From Sporohalobacter salinus (lineage in GTDB: Bacteria; Bacillota; Halanaerobiia; Halobacteroidales; Acetohalobiaceae), in contig NZ_JAFBEG010000004.1 in the NCBI RefSeq assembly GCF_016908635.1, forward strand, positions 1-64,000: a DNA stretch of 64,000 nt, read 5' to 3'. This document shows, one piece after another, positions 52,758-61,535 of this stretch; within the stretch, counting starts at the first letter, position 1, and the number at the start of each line of letters is the position of its first letter. Made by a program: the position numbers and the translations under genes. The notes under the pieces were generated by a model. That model worked only from the letters and a program-made list of their open reading frames with translations, was not told the origin of the DNA and did not search any database.

Positions 52758-53990
52758 ATGCATAAAATAAAAGAGGAATTGGAGAATAAGAATATATTAC
52801 TGGGAGTAACCGGAGGGATTGCTGCTTATAAAGCATTAGAAGTAGTAAGTAGATTAAAAAAATTGGGAGCTGAAGTTGATGTGATTATGACTGAGGCAGC
52901 AAAAGAATTTGTTCAGCCTTTAAGTTTTCGCTCTTTAAGTCATAATCCAGTAATAGTAGATATGTTTTCTGAACCTAAACAGTGGAATGTTAAGCATATT
53001 TCTTTGGCAGAGAAGGCAGATATTTGTTTAGTGGCTCCAGCAACAGCTAATATTGTTGGTAAAATCGCTAATGGAATTGCTGATGACATGTTATCTACTA
53101 CAGTAATGGCTACTAATGCCCCGGTTCTTTTAGCTCCAGCTATGAACTGTAATATGTATAGTAATCCTATTTTTCAGCAGAATTTGGATAGACTTAGAGG
53201 ATTAGGCTATTATTTAATTAAACCAGATGCCGGCTATTTAGCTTGTGGGACTGAAGGTAAAGGAAGATTGCCTGCTCCAAGTAGAATCGTAGAGAATGTA
53301 GTTGAGCAGTTAACTAAGGAGAAAGATTTAACTGGACAGCAAGTGATGATTACGGCAGGAGGTACTCAGGAACCTATTGATCCAGTAAGATTTATTGGTA
53401 ACCATTCTTCTGGGAAAATGGGTTATGCTATAGCTAGAGAAGCTGTCAAGCGTGGAGCAGAAGTAACATTAATTACAGCTTCCACATCGCTTCAACCTCC
53501 GTCGGGGATTGAAATTATTCAAGTTGAAACTGCTCAACAGATGTATGAAAGTGTAATGAAACTACAGGTTGAGCAGGATGTAATCATTAAAGCAGCTGCT
53601 GTTGCTGATTATCGCCCGCAAGTAGTTGCAGAGGATAAGATTAAAAAAGATGAATCTGAGTTAGTAATTAAGTTGGAGCGGAATCCTGATATTTTGGCTG
53701 AGTTAGGAAGAGTAAAAGAAGAGAAATTATTAATTGGATTTGCAGCTGAATCAGAAGATTTAATTGCCAATGCGAAAGATAAATTAAGTCGTAAGAACTT
53801 AGATTTAATTGTTGCTAACGATATTACTGCTGATGATGCTGGGTTTGGTGCTGATACTAATCGAGTAGTAATGATTAGTAGGACAGACAAAACAGAGTTA
53901 CCTACTTTATCTAAAGAGGAAGTAGCCAATAGATTATTGGGTCGAATTATTGAACTGTTAGAAGGGACAGGTGAAAAGAATGGAGATTAA
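52758..53990 (+). CDS. coaBC: Bifunctional PPC decarboxylase / PPC synthetase (CoaBC)
   Basis: A 410-residue fusion for two steps of coenzyme A synthesis. The CoaC flavoprotein domain (~1-180) has LLGVTGGIAAYKALE, the catalytic His in KHISLAEKAD, and APAMNCNMYSNP. The CoaB domain (~185-405) has ITAGGTQEPIDPVRFIGNHSSGKMG and KAAAVADYRP. ATG 52758 with GGA nine bases upstream is chosen over the ATG at 52749. It overlaps luxS by 11 bases, which is unusual, because in other Firmicutes priA follows. Confidence 0.95.
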   Translation: MHKIKEELENKNILLGVTGGIAAYKALEVVSRLKKLGAEVDVIMTEAAKEFVQPLSFRSLSHNPVIVDMFSEPKQWNVKHISLAEKADICLVAPATANIVGKIANGIADDMLSTTVMATNAPVLLAPAMNCNMYSNPIFQQNLDRLRGLGYYLIKPDAGYLACGTEGKGRLPAPSRIVENVVEQLTKEKDLTGQQVMITAGGTQEPIDPVRFIGNHSSGKMGYAIAREAVKRGAEVTLITASTSLQPPSGIEIIQVETAQQMYESVMKLQVEQDVIIKAAAVADYRPQVVAEDKIKKDESELVIKLERNPDILAELGRVKEEKLLIGFAAESEDLIANAKDKLSRKNLDLIVANDITADDAGFGADTNRVVMISRTDKTELPTLSKEEVANRLLGRIIELLEGTGEKNGD

Positions 53991-54420
53991 AGTAGAAAGC
54001 TTTGAATTGGACCATACTAAAGTTGAAGCACCTTATGTACGTGAGGCGGGAAAGATTGAGACGCCTAAAGGTGATGTGATCCAAAAATATGATTTACGGT
54101 TATTACAACCTAATGAAGGCGTTGTACCAACAGGAGCAATGCATACATTAGAACATCTTTTAGCAGGCTATTTAAGAGAAAGGATAAATAACATAGTTGA
54201 TATATCGCCAATGGGATGTAGGACAGGTTTTTATTTAATTGTAGTTGGTAGTCCAGATGTTGCCGAAGTGAAAACAGCATTAATTGATTCACTACGAAAA
54301 GTTATTAAGACTGATGAAGTTCCAGCAACTACAGCTAAAGAATGTGGTAACTATCGTGACCATTCACTTTTTGGAGCCAAAGAATATGCACAAGAAGTTT
54401 TGAATGGATTTAAAGAGTAA
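53980..54420 (+). CDS. luxS: S-ribosylhomocysteine lyase LuxS
   Basis: A 146-residue LuxS that splits S-ribosylhomocysteine to homocysteine and DPD, the precursor of autoinducer-2. The metal site is His55 and His59 in HTLEHL, with Cys80 in MGCRTGFY as the catalytic Cys, and CGNYRDHS supplies the third metal ligand. ATG 53980 follows ACAGGTGAAAAGA. It starts inside the end of coaBC (11-base overlap), so it is probably translated with it. With metK downstream it belongs to the activated methyl cycle. Confidence 0.97.
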   Translation: MEIKVESFELDHTKVEAPYVREAGKIETPKGDVIQKYDLRLLQPNEGVVPTGAMHTLEHLLAGYLRERINNIVDISPMGCRTGFYLIVVGSPDVAEVKTALIDSLRKVIKTDEVPATTAKECGNYRDHSLFGAKEYAQEVLNGFKE

Positions 54421-54436
54421 TTTAGTTAAATTAAAA

Positions 54437-54465
54437 TTGACTTTCATGAAAAATTAGGATATAGT
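54437..54465 (+). promoter_or_regulatory. Sigma-A-type promoter of the TrpXYZ-type transporter
   Basis: TTGACT (54437-54442), a 17-base spacer and TATAGT (54460-54465). Transcription would start near 54472, so the leader RNA is about 230 bases long up to the terminator. Confidence 0.7.
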
Positions 54466-54471
54466 TAACAT

Positions 54472-54704
54472 GTAGGGTCTTATATTTAAAGTAGGTTTGT
54501 AGAAACTGTAGGTTTTTATCTCTCTGTAGGAAGAGTAGATAATATTGTAGGGTAGTATAGAGAAAATTCTATTTAAAAATTGTAGTTAGGTTTTACGGTG
54601 GGAGATAACTCAAGCTTATATAATATATATACTAGTATTTGTATTTATGGCAGATGGTCAATCTATGGTTACTAGTATATATATTAGAGCGTTAGAGCGC
54701 ATTT
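54472..54704 (+). promoter_or_regulatory. Candidate leader RNA (attenuator or riboswitch) of the transporter
   Basis: Three parts can be seen. First, 54472-54604 is rich in TAG and GAG triplets (about fourteen), many as GTAG. Second, a perfect 16-bp stem AATATATATACTAGTA (54622-54637) / TACTAGTATATATATT (54670-54685) closes a 32-base loop. Third, TGGGAG (54599-54604) is complementary to CTCCCA (54710-54715), the 5' arm of the downstream terminator, so it can act as an antiterminator. This is a typical transcription-attenuation design. The signal is unknown; no known riboswitch core or T-box sequence is visible. Confidence 0.55.
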
Positions 54705-54736
54705 AAACACTCCCAATGGGAGTGTTTTTTATTTTT
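54705..54736 (+). terminator. Intrinsic terminator in the transporter leader
   Basis: 10-bp stem AAACACTCCC / GGGAGTGTTT with loop AAT, followed by T-rich sequence just before the ribosome site of the substrate-binding gene. Its position upstream of the gene makes it a conditional terminator. Confidence 0.85.
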
Positions 54737-54753
54737 AAAAGGAGTTGATGAAG

Positions 54754-55737
54754 ATGATAAATTTAATTAACAAAAAAATAGTATTAGGATTATTAATTTT
54801 AGGATTAATTATAGTAACAATAGGATGTGGTCAACAGCAAACTAGTGATAAAAAATTAAAGATTGGAGTTATTCAGATTGTAGAACATCCTGCTTTAGAT
54901 GCTGCTCGAGAAGGATTTGTTGATTTTTTAGCTGAGCAAGGATATAAAGAAGGGGAAAATGTGGTTTATGATTACCAGAATGCTCAGGGGGATATGTCTA
55001 CAGCTCAGACAATAGCTAAGCAGTTTAAAAATAATCAGGTAGATATGATTTTAGCAATTGCTACCCCTACAGCTCAAGTAGCTGCTAATACTACTTCCGA
55101 GATTCCTATTTTGATTACAGCAGTTACTGATCCAAAAGCAGCAGGATTAGTTAAAGATTTAGAGAAACCTGGAACCAATGTAACGGGAACTAGTGATTTA
55201 ACTCCAGTAGGAAAACAGTTAGAGTTATTAACTGAAATTAGTCCGAAAGTTAAAAATATTGGAATATTATATAATGCAGGAGAGACTAACTCTGTAGTAC
55301 AAGCTAAGTTAGCTCAAAAGAAATCAAAAGAATTAGGCCTTAACTTAATTGAAGGTGCTGTTAGTACTAGTAGTGATGTCTTTCAGGTAGCTCAAACATT
55401 AGCTGGAAAAGTAGATGCTTTCTATGTACCTACTGATAATACAGTAGCGTCAGCAATTGAATCGGTAGTAAAGGTTGCTAATGAAAATAATCTACCATTA
55501 ATTGTTGGAGAAGATGAATTAATTGATCGAGGCGGATTAGCTACTATTGGAATTAATTATTATCGTTTAGGTCAACAGACTGGAAGAATGGCAATTAAAG
55601 TTATTAATGGAGCAGATCCAGCTAAGATGCCGATAGAATATCAAAATAAAAAAGAATTAGTAATAAATAAAGAAGCCGCTAAAAAAATGGATGTAGATTT
55701 ACCAGAAGATATAGTTGAACAAGCTCAAGATAAATAA
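54754..55737 (+). CDS. ABC transporter substrate-binding lipoprotein (TrpX family)
   Basis: A 327-residue substrate-binding protein of the COG2984 (TrpX-like) family. The lipoprotein signal ends in lipobox TIGC. The mature part has IGVIQIVEHPALDAAREGF, ILAIATPTAQVAANTT and PILITAVTDPKAAGLV, all strongly typical of the family. Members are predicted to carry tryptophan or related aromatic compounds, but the specificity is often untested. ATG 54754 has AAAGGAG nine bases upstream; TTG 54745 and ATG 54748 are too close. It is under the leader terminator. A permease and ATPase follow. Confidence 0.92.
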   Translation: MINLINKKIVLGLLILGLIIVTIGCGQQQTSDKKLKIGVIQIVEHPALDAAREGFVDFLAEQGYKEGENVVYDYQNAQGDMSTAQTIAKQFKNNQVDMILAIATPTAQVAANTTSEIPILITAVTDPKAAGLVKDLEKPGTNVTGTSDLTPVGKQLELLTEISPKVKNIGILYNAGETNSVVQAKLAQKKSKELGLNLIEGAVSTSSDVFQVAQTLAGKVDAFYVPTDNTVASAIESVVKVANENNLPLIVGEDELIDRGGLATIGINYYRLGQQTGRMAIKVINGADPAKMPIEYQNKKELVINKEAAKKMDVDLPEDIVEQAQDK

Positions 55738-55774
55738 GTAATGATACAAAATAAGATTGGGGTGTTGGTTAAGA

Positions 55775-56671
55775 ATGATAACGTGGGGGACATTACTAAG
55801 TTCCGTAGAACAAGGGTTAGTTTATGGTATTATGGCTTTAGGTGTTTATCTGACCTTTAGAATTTTAGATTTTCCTGATTTAACTGTAGACGGTAGTTTT
55901 CCCTTAGGAGCTGCTGTGACTGCTAAGTTAATTGTTAGTGGAGTAGATCCTATATTAGCTACCTTAATAGCGATGTTAATTGGAGCTGCAGCAGGCGTGA
56001 TTACTGGAATTTTAAATACTAAATTAAAGATTGTAGGATTATTAGCAGGGATTTTGACAATGACTGCTCTTTATTCTATTAATTTACGCATTATGGGAAA
56101 GGCTAATATTCCATTACTTAAGCAAGAGACAGTTTTGACTAAGATAGAATCACTTGGGATTACTGGATCATGGCAGACTGGAGTTTTATTTTTAAGTGTC
56201 ATTATCCTTTTAAAATTATTGATAGATTGGTTTTTGCATACTGAATTGGGATTGGCTTTAAGAGCAACAGGAGATAATCAGCAGATGATTAGAAGTTTGG
56301 GGGTTAATACTGATCTGATGATTATTCTTGGCTTAGCTTTATCCAATTCGTTAGTTGCTCTTTCTGGTTCATTAGTAGCACAATATCAAGGCTTTGCTGA
56401 TGTTGGAATGGGAATTGGAATGATTATTATCGGTTTGGCTTCGGTAATTATTGGAGAAGTAGTTTTTAGTGATAAAACAATTGCTTGGGCTACTTTAAGT
56501 GTAATCGGGGGTTCAATAGTTTATCGTTTAGCTATTACTATTGCTTTGCGTCTAGGTTTTGCACCAACGGATTTAAAAATAGTAACGGCTGTGTTAGTAA
56601 TTTTTGCTCTGGCAGCACCTACTTTGAAGGAAGATTTTAATTTAAACTTGTTATCAAACAGTAGTTTTTAG
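55775..56671 (+). CDS. ABC transporter permease (TrpY family)
   Basis: A 298-residue membrane permease of the COG4120 family (branched-chain-type fold, eight to nine membrane segments). It begins WGTLLSSVEQGLVYGIMALGVY, then FRILDFPDLTVDGSFPLGAAV, and a cytoplasmic coupling segment near GLALRATGDNQQMIRSLGVN. The ATG at 55775 is preferred to an in-frame TTG at 55757; GGGGTGTTGG lies upstream. Follows the substrate-binding gene. Confidence 0.93.
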   Translation: MITWGTLLSSVEQGLVYGIMALGVYLTFRILDFPDLTVDGSFPLGAAVTAKLIVSGVDPILATLIAMLIGAAAGVITGILNTKLKIVGLLAGILTMTALYSINLRIMGKANIPLLKQETVLTKIESLGITGSWQTGVLFLSVIILLKLLIDWFLHTELGLALRATGDNQQMIRSLGVNTDLMIILGLALSNSLVALSGSLVAQYQGFADVGMGIGMIIIGLASVIIGEVVFSDKTIAWATLSVIGGSIVYRLAITIALRLGFAPTDLKIVTAVLVIFALAAPTLKEDFNLNLLSNSSF

Positions 56672-56688
56672 TAAGGGAGGGAACTATT

Positions 56689-57486
56689 ATGCTAAAAGTA
56701 AAAAGAGTACGTAAAATATTTGGTCAGGGAACTGTTAATGAAAATTTAGCTCTTAAAGATATAGATTTGGAATTAAAAGCTGGTGAATTTGTAACTATTA
56801 TTGGTAGTAATGGTGCTGGTAAGTCTACATTATTAAATTCAATAGCTGGTACTTTTCCAATAAATTCAGGTAGTATTGAGGTAAATGGAATTGAATTGAC
56901 TGGTCAACCTGATTATAAGCGGGCTAGTTTAATTGGGCGCGTTTTTCAGGATCCTCTTGAAGGAACTGCTGCTTCTATGTCAATTGAGGAGAATTTAGCT
57001 ATGGCAGCAGCTCGCAGTAAAAGGCGAGGGCTAAGTATCGGAGTGGATAGTGAACGAAAAAAGGAGTTTAAGGAATATTTAAGTTTGTTAGGTTTAGGTT
57101 TAGAAGATAGATTAACCGATAAAGTAGGTCTCTTATCTGGTGGTCAGCGTCAATCTTTAACATTGCTTATGGCTACAATTGCTAGGCCAGAAGTGCTGCT
57201 TTTGGATGAACATACTGCTGCTTTAGATCCTAAGACGGCAGAACAAGTTATTAATTTAACTAATAAGATAGTAGACCAACATAATTTGACAGTATTAATG
57301 GTTACTCATGATTTAACTCAAGCTCTAGAGATGGGTAATAGAACAATTATGATGGATAATGGAGAAATAGTTTTAGATATTAAAGGTCTTGCTCGTAAAC
57401 AGATGACAGTAGATGATTTATTGGATGAATTTGCTCAAGTACAAGGGAAAGAACTAATGAATGATCGCATATTATTGGCTCAATAA
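56689..57486 (+). CDS. ABC transporter ATPase (TrpZ family)
   Basis: A 265-residue ABC ATPase of the COG1101 type. Walker A IGSNGAGKSTLLN (~38-50), signature LLSGGQRQSLTLL (~148), Walker B EVLLLDEHTAAL (~172) and H-loop TVLMVTHDLT (~205). DEHTAALDP is the family form in place of DEPT. It completes the transporter. The operon then ends without a clear terminator before the next small frame. Confidence 0.93.
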   Translation: MLKVKRVRKIFGQGTVNENLALKDIDLELKAGEFVTIIGSNGAGKSTLLNSIAGTFPINSGSIEVNGIELTGQPDYKRASLIGRVFQDPLEGTAASMSIEENLAMAAARSKRRGLSIGVDSERKKEFKEYLSLLGLGLEDRLTDKVGLLSGGQRQSLTLLMATIARPEVLLLDEHTAALDPKTAEQVINLTNKIVDQHNLTVLMVTHDLTQALEMGNRTIMMDNGEIVLDIKGLARKQMTVDDLLDEFAQVQGKELMNDRILLAQ

Positions 57487-57527
57487 CTAGACGTAAATAA
57501 AAGGTGGAGAATAGATTTATTGCTAAA

Positions 57528-57647
57528 GTGAAAGTAGATAATATTGATTTAAAATTTGGTAATGCTTTACGAGAAACTGTTAAAAAGAAAGTAAGATTCT
57601 TTACTTATGTTTGTGATTTAGATTTGGAAGAAATAATTGACAATTAA
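57528..57647 (+). CDS. Possible small protein upstream of metK
   Basis: A 39-codon open frame from GTG 57528 to TAA 57645-57647. The text (DLKFGNALRETVKKKVRFF, then a short acidic end DLDLEEIIDN) looks coding rather than random. It has AAGGTGGAG about 18 bases upstream, which is too far, so the start may be a rarer codon nearer 57519. Its last codons overlap the metK promoter. Could be a remnant or a true small protein; I cannot tell. Confidence 0.35.
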   Translation: MKVDNIDLKFGNALRETVKKKVRFFTYVCDLDLEEIIDN

Positions 57648-57665
57648 TTTTTAATGTGTTACTAT
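57637..57665 (+). promoter_or_regulatory. Sigma-A-type promoter of metK
   Basis: TTGACA (57637-57642), a 17-base spacer and TACTAT (57660-57665). The SAM-I aptamer starts about 30 bases downstream. Confidence 0.75.
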
Positions 57666-57695
57666 ACTAGTGTATCTATTATCTGTCTATAGATA

Positions 57696-57778
57696 CTGCA
57701 TCAAGAGAGGCGGAGGGACAGGCCCGATGAACCCCGGCAACCAGCAACTTGCATGGTGCTAATTCCTAGGAGATGTGG
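57696..57778 (+). ncRNA. SAM-I riboswitch (S-box) of metK
   Basis: The aptamer has the S-box core: AAGAGAGGCGGAGGGACAGG, then CCCGATGAACCCCGGCAACC, GGTGCTAATTCC and the closing GGAGATGTGG. The P1 helix is CTGCATC (57696-57702) / GATGTGG (57772-57778). A terminator follows at 57797. With SAM bound, transcription of metK should stop. The AGAGAGG in the aptamer can also pair with CCTCTCT next to the terminator, a possible alternative fold. Confidence 0.95.
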
Positions 57779-57796
57779 TAGAATGGATTTTAATTA

Positions 57797-57832
57797 ACCC
57801 TCTCTCCTTCGGGAGAGTATTTTTTTATTTTG
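57797..57832 (+). terminator. Riboswitch-controlled terminator before metK
   Basis: Stem CTCTCC / GGAGAG with a TTCG loop (57802-57817), followed by TATTTTTTTATTTT. Expected to form when SAM is bound. Confidence 0.85.
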
Positions 57833-57844
57833 AGAGGTGATATA

Positions 57845-59035
57845 ATGGCTGATAAAAATTATTTATTTACATCGGAATCAGTAACTGAAGGACATCCAGA
57901 TAAAGTTGCTGACCAGATTTCTGATGCTGTATTAGATGCAATTTTAAGTCAGGACCCACAAGGAAGAGTAGCTTGTGAGACATTAGTAACAACAGGAATG
58001 GTCTTAATTTCTGGTGAAATTTCTACTGAGTGTTATGTTGATATTTCAAAGATTGCTAGAGATACCGTTAAGGAGATTGGTTATACTCGAGCTAAATTTG
58101 GTTTTGATGGTGATACCTGTGCTGTCTTAACATCTATTGATGAACAATCACCGGATATTGCTATGGGAGTGGATGAAGCTTTAGAGGTTAAAGAAGGCGG
58201 TATTGATAAAGATGAAGAGCTTGGTGCTGGAGATCAAGGATTAATGTTTGGTTATGCTACTAATGAAACTGAAGAATTAATGCCGCTGCCAATTACTCTT
58301 TCTCACAAATTGGCTAGGAAGTTAGCTAAAGTAAGGAAAGATGATGTCTTACCTTATTTGCGGCCTGATGGTAAAACACAGGTTACTATTGAGTATGAAG
58401 AGGACAAGCCTGTTAGAGTAGATACTGTAGTAGTTTCTACCCAACATAGTCCTGATGTAGTATTAGAACAGATTAAAGAAGATATTATTGCTGAAGTAAT
58501 TAAACCAGTTATTGGAGGAGAAATGCTGGATAATAAAACAGAATACTTAGTAAATCCAACAGGAAGATTTGTTATTGGAGGGCCACATGGTGATGCTGGT
58601 CTGACTGGGCGTAAGATAATAGTTGATACTTATGGTGGTACAGCTAGACACGGTGGAGGAGCTTTTTCCGGTAAAGATCCAACAAAAGTAGATAGGTCTG
58701 CTTCTTATGCAGCACGATATGTAGCTAAAAACGTGGTAGCAGCAGGCTTAGCTGATAAATGTGAAGTGCAATTATCTTATGCTATTGGTGTTGCTTCTCC
58801 AGTATCAATTATGATAGACACCTTCGGTACAGCTAAAATTGAAGAGGAAGTTTTAAAAGATTTAATTACAAAACACTTTGATTTACGTCCTGGTAAGATT
58901 ATTGAGGAATTAGATTTGAGGAGACCTATTTATAATCAAATATCTGCTTATGGTCACTTTGGTCGAAGTGATCTAGAATTGCCCTGGGAACGTACAGATA
59001 AGGCTGATCTTTTACGTGAAAATGCAGGATTATAA
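57845..59035 (+). CDS. metK: S-adenosylmethionine synthetase
   Basis: A 396-residue MetK that makes SAM from methionine and ATP. Motifs: [32 protein letters not shown], the P-loop-like [21 protein letters not shown] (shown in part), and [13 protein letters not shown] near the end. ATG 57845 with GAGAGGTGATAT upstream is chosen over TTG 57830. Controlled by the SAM-I riboswitch. With luxS three genes upstream it brings together two steps of the activated methyl cycle. Confidence 0.98.
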   Translation: MADKNYLFTSESVTEGHPDKVADQISDAVLDAILSQDPQGRVACETLVTTGMVLISGEISTECYVDISKIARDTVKEIGYTRAKFGFDGDTCAVLTSIDEQSPDIAMGVDEALEVKEGGIDKDEELGAGDQGLMFGYATNETEELMPLPITLSHKLARKLAKVRKDDVLPYLRPDGKTQVTIEYEEDKPVRVDTVVVSTQHSPDVVLEQIKEDIIAEVIKPVIGGEMLDNKTEYLVNPTGRFVIGGPHGDAGLTGRKIIVDTYGGTARHGGGAFSGKDPTKVDRSASYAARYVAKNVVAAGLADKCEVQLSYAIGVASPVSIMIDTFGTAKIEEEVLKDLITKHFDLRPGKIIEELDLRRPIYNQISAYGHFGRSDLELPWERTDKADLLRENAGL

Positions 59036-59044
59036 AATAAAAAT

Positions 59045-59075
59045 AGGACTAGGCAGTTAGTGTCTAGTCCTTTTA
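59045..59075 (+). terminator. Rho-independent terminator of metK
   Basis: Stem AGGACTAG / CTAGTCCT with an 11-base loop, then TTT. From here to 59245 I see only AT-rich sequence and no gene. Confidence 0.8.
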
Positions 59076-59245
59076 TCATTATATAGGAATTTACACTTTT
59101 ATAAGCTTTAGTATAGACAAAAAAAGGACTTATTAAGTTTGCTTTTTTATATGGACTTTTACTTTTTTAAAGGAATATTCAATTAGGTCTTGAATAATAA
59201 TAGTGGTAAGAATTAGCCGCAGTAAGAAGATCTGGAGGCAAAATT

Positions 59246-61489
59246 ATGAAGTCTGAATATGCAGAAGTAATTGTAGATTTACAAATTAATGAAGTTGATA
59301 AACCTTTTACATATGTTATTCCTGATCAATTAAGAGAAGAGATTGATATTGGATATCAGGTGGAAGTTCCTTTTGGTTACCGTAAATTGTCTGGTTATGT
59401 TGTAGAATTAAAGGATGAGACTGATTCGGATGTGAAAGAGTTAAAAGAAATAATAGGATTAAAGAGTTCGCTACCTTTATTTGATCGAGAACTTTTGGAG
59501 TTGGCTAATTGGATTGCCAATTATTATCAGACTTATTTAATTACAGTTTTGAAGTCTATAATTCCATCCGGAGATGTAGGTCGGAAGACAGAACGGATTG
59601 TAAGATTAAATTATTCTTTAACTGATATAAAATCAGAGCTTTCTAAGTTAAGCAAACGGGCTTATAAACAACGAGAGATTCTAAAGTATTTAATTGAGAA
59701 TCAAGATAAAAACTTAACTTCTACTGCTTTGGCTGAAAAAGTAGATACTACTCCTGGTACGGTTAGAAGATTATATGAGAAAGATTTAGTTAGATATGAG
59801 GAAATGGAAATTAGAAGAGATCCAATGTCAAATATAGATTTTGAATCTACTGCCCCCTTTTCTTTAACTGCTCAACAGCAGGAAGCTTTAGATCAGATTG
59901 AGGATTTAAGGAAAAAAACAGAAAGTGGGACATTGCTGCTTAAAGGAGTTACAGGGAGCGGTAAGACAGAAGTTTATCTTCAGGCTATTGCTAAAGTAGT
60001 AAATGATGGTCAAGATGCAATTGTATTAGTGCCTGAGATTTCTTTAACTCCCCAGACAGTAAAGCGATTTAAAAGTAGATTTGGTGATCAGATTGCTATT
60101 TATCATAGTCATCTATCTGCTGGTGAACGTTATGATGAATGGTTGAGAATGAAGCGGGGAGAGGCAAATATAGTAGTAGGGGCTCGGTCTGCTATTTTTG
60201 CTCCTTTTAGCAATTTAGGTTTAATAATTATTGATGAAGAACATGAAACGTCCTATAAACAAGGAGGTCATCCTAAATATCAAGCTCGTAAGGTAGCAGT
60301 TAAACGAGCAGAATTGACTGGGGCAGTAACGGTTTTGGGGACAGCAACTCCTGCTTTAGAGAGTTATTATCAGATGAAACAGGGAAATTATGAATATGCA
60401 AGCTTGGACAATAGGATAGATGATAGACCGTTACCTCCAGTAGAAATAATAGATATGAAGGAAGAACTAGAAGCGGGAAATAGAAGTATCTTTAGCAGAA
60501 AACTAACTTCTGCTATTGAGGATAGATTGGCTAAGAATGAACAGATTATTCTCTTTTTAAATCGGCGCGGCTTTTCTACTTTTGTTCTCTGCCGCGAATG
60601 TGGTTTTGTATTGGAGTGTCCTAACTGTGATGTATCACTAACCTATCATGCTGATAAGACGCTTCTTCGCTGTCATTATTGTGATTATCAAAAACAAGTT
60701 CCTGACATCTGTCCTGAGTGTGAGAGTCGGTATATTAAATACTTTGGAGTTGGGACTCAGAAAGTAGAACAGGCGATTAAAGAAGAATTTCCTACTGCTC
60801 GAGTATTACGCATGGATGTAGATACTACTACTCGTAAAGGGGCTCATCAAAGTATATTAGATAAATTTAAAAATAAAGAAGCTGATATTCTGTTAGGGAC
60901 TCAAATGATTGCTAAGGGGCATGATTTTCCTAATATTACTTTGGTTGGTGTTATCACAGCTGATACTGCTTTGAATTTTCCAGATTTTAGAGCAGCAGAA
61001 CATACATTTCAACTTTTAACTCAGGTAGCTGGTCGGACTGGTCGCGGAGATATAGTAGGAAAGGTAATAGTTCAGACTTATGATTCTGATCATTATAGTA
61101 TTCAATTAGCTAAAGAACATGATTATGAGACTTTTTATCAGCAGGAAATAGAGGCTAGAAAGGAATTGAATTATCCTCCTTTTACTCATTTAATCAATTT
61201 AATTATTAAGGATGAAGATGAAGTTAAAGTTAGCAAGGTAGCTAATCAATTGGGGGGGATACTTCAACAACAGTTTGAAGATGAAGGATTAAATGCTAAT
61301 ATATTAGGACCTATTCCAGCACCATTAGCTAAATTAAGAGGTAAGTACAGATGGCAGATTATGCTCAAAGGTAATAATTTAAGTAAAATGAGAAAATTGA
61401 CCAGTTGTAGTTTGGATTTTTTAAAGGATAATATTAATTTAGGAAGTACGGTGATTAGTGTTGATGTTGATCCAATAAAAATGTTATAA
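59246..61489 (+). CDS. priA: Primosomal replication-restart helicase PriA
   Basis: A 747-residue PriA, which reloads the replicative helicase at stalled forks. Domains in order: N-terminal DNA-binding domain (~5-100), winged-helix region (~125-190), helicase lobe 1 with GVTGSGKTEVYL and DEEHE, two zinc sites (CRECGF / CPNCD / CHYCDY / CPECES, ~445-490), and lobe 2 with GTQMIAKGHDFPNITL and QVAGRTGRG. It begins the downstream half (priA-def-fmt) of a cluster that normally continues from coaBC. Confidence 0.97.
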   Translation: MKSEYAEVIVDLQINEVDKPFTYVIPDQLREEIDIGYQVEVPFGYRKLSGYVVELKDETDSDVKELKEIIGLKSSLPLFDRELLELANWIANYYQTYLITVLKSIIPSGDVGRKTERIVRLNYSLTDIKSELSKLSKRAYKQREILKYLIENQDKNLTSTALAEKVDTTPGTVRRLYEKDLVRYEEMEIRRDPMSNIDFESTAPFSLTAQQQEALDQIEDLRKKTESGTLLLKGVTGSGKTEVYLQAIAKVVNDGQDAIVLVPEISLTPQTVKRFKSRFGDQIAIYHSHLSAGERYDEWLRMKRGEANIVVGARSAIFAPFSNLGLIIIDEEHETSYKQGGHPKYQARKVAVKRAELTGAVTVLGTATPALESYYQMKQGNYEYASLDNRIDDRPLPPVEIIDMKEELEAGNRSIFSRKLTSAIEDRLAKNEQIILFLNRRGFSTFVLCRECGFVLECPNCDVSLTYHADKTLLRCHYCDYQKQVPDICPECESRYIKYFGVGTQKVEQAIKEEFPTARVLRMDVDTTTRKGAHQSILDKFKNKEADILLGTQMIAKGHDFPNITLVGVITADTALNFPDFRAAEHTFQLLTQVAGRTGRGDIVGKVIVQTYDSDHYSIQLAKEHDYETFYQQEIEARKELNYPPFTHLINLIIKDEDEVKVSKVANQLGGILQQQFEDEGLNANILGPIPAPLAKLRGKYRWQIMLKGNNLSKMRKLTSCSLDFLKDNINLGSTVISVDVDPIKML

Positions 61490-61535
61490 TAGGTAAATAA
61501 TAATGATATAATTGGTGGTTAAGGAGGAGTTTAAA

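Noticed and set aside
54471-54604. GTAG repeats in the transporter leader taken as a CRISPR or a classical TRAP site
   Set aside because: No repeat is long enough for a CRISPR. The triplets are 2-23 bases apart, not the regular 2-3 of known TRAP sites, so TRAP is kept only as a hypothesis.
54647-54706. A 19-codon frame (MADGQSMVTS...) in the leader as an attenuation leader peptide
   Set aside because: It has no ribosome site, lies across the 16-bp stem, and has no run of Trp or other regulatory codons.
54472-54736. T-box riboswitch for tryptophan
   Set aside because: No T-box core (TGGNACCGCG-like) and no specifier-loop AGTA motif at the expected places.
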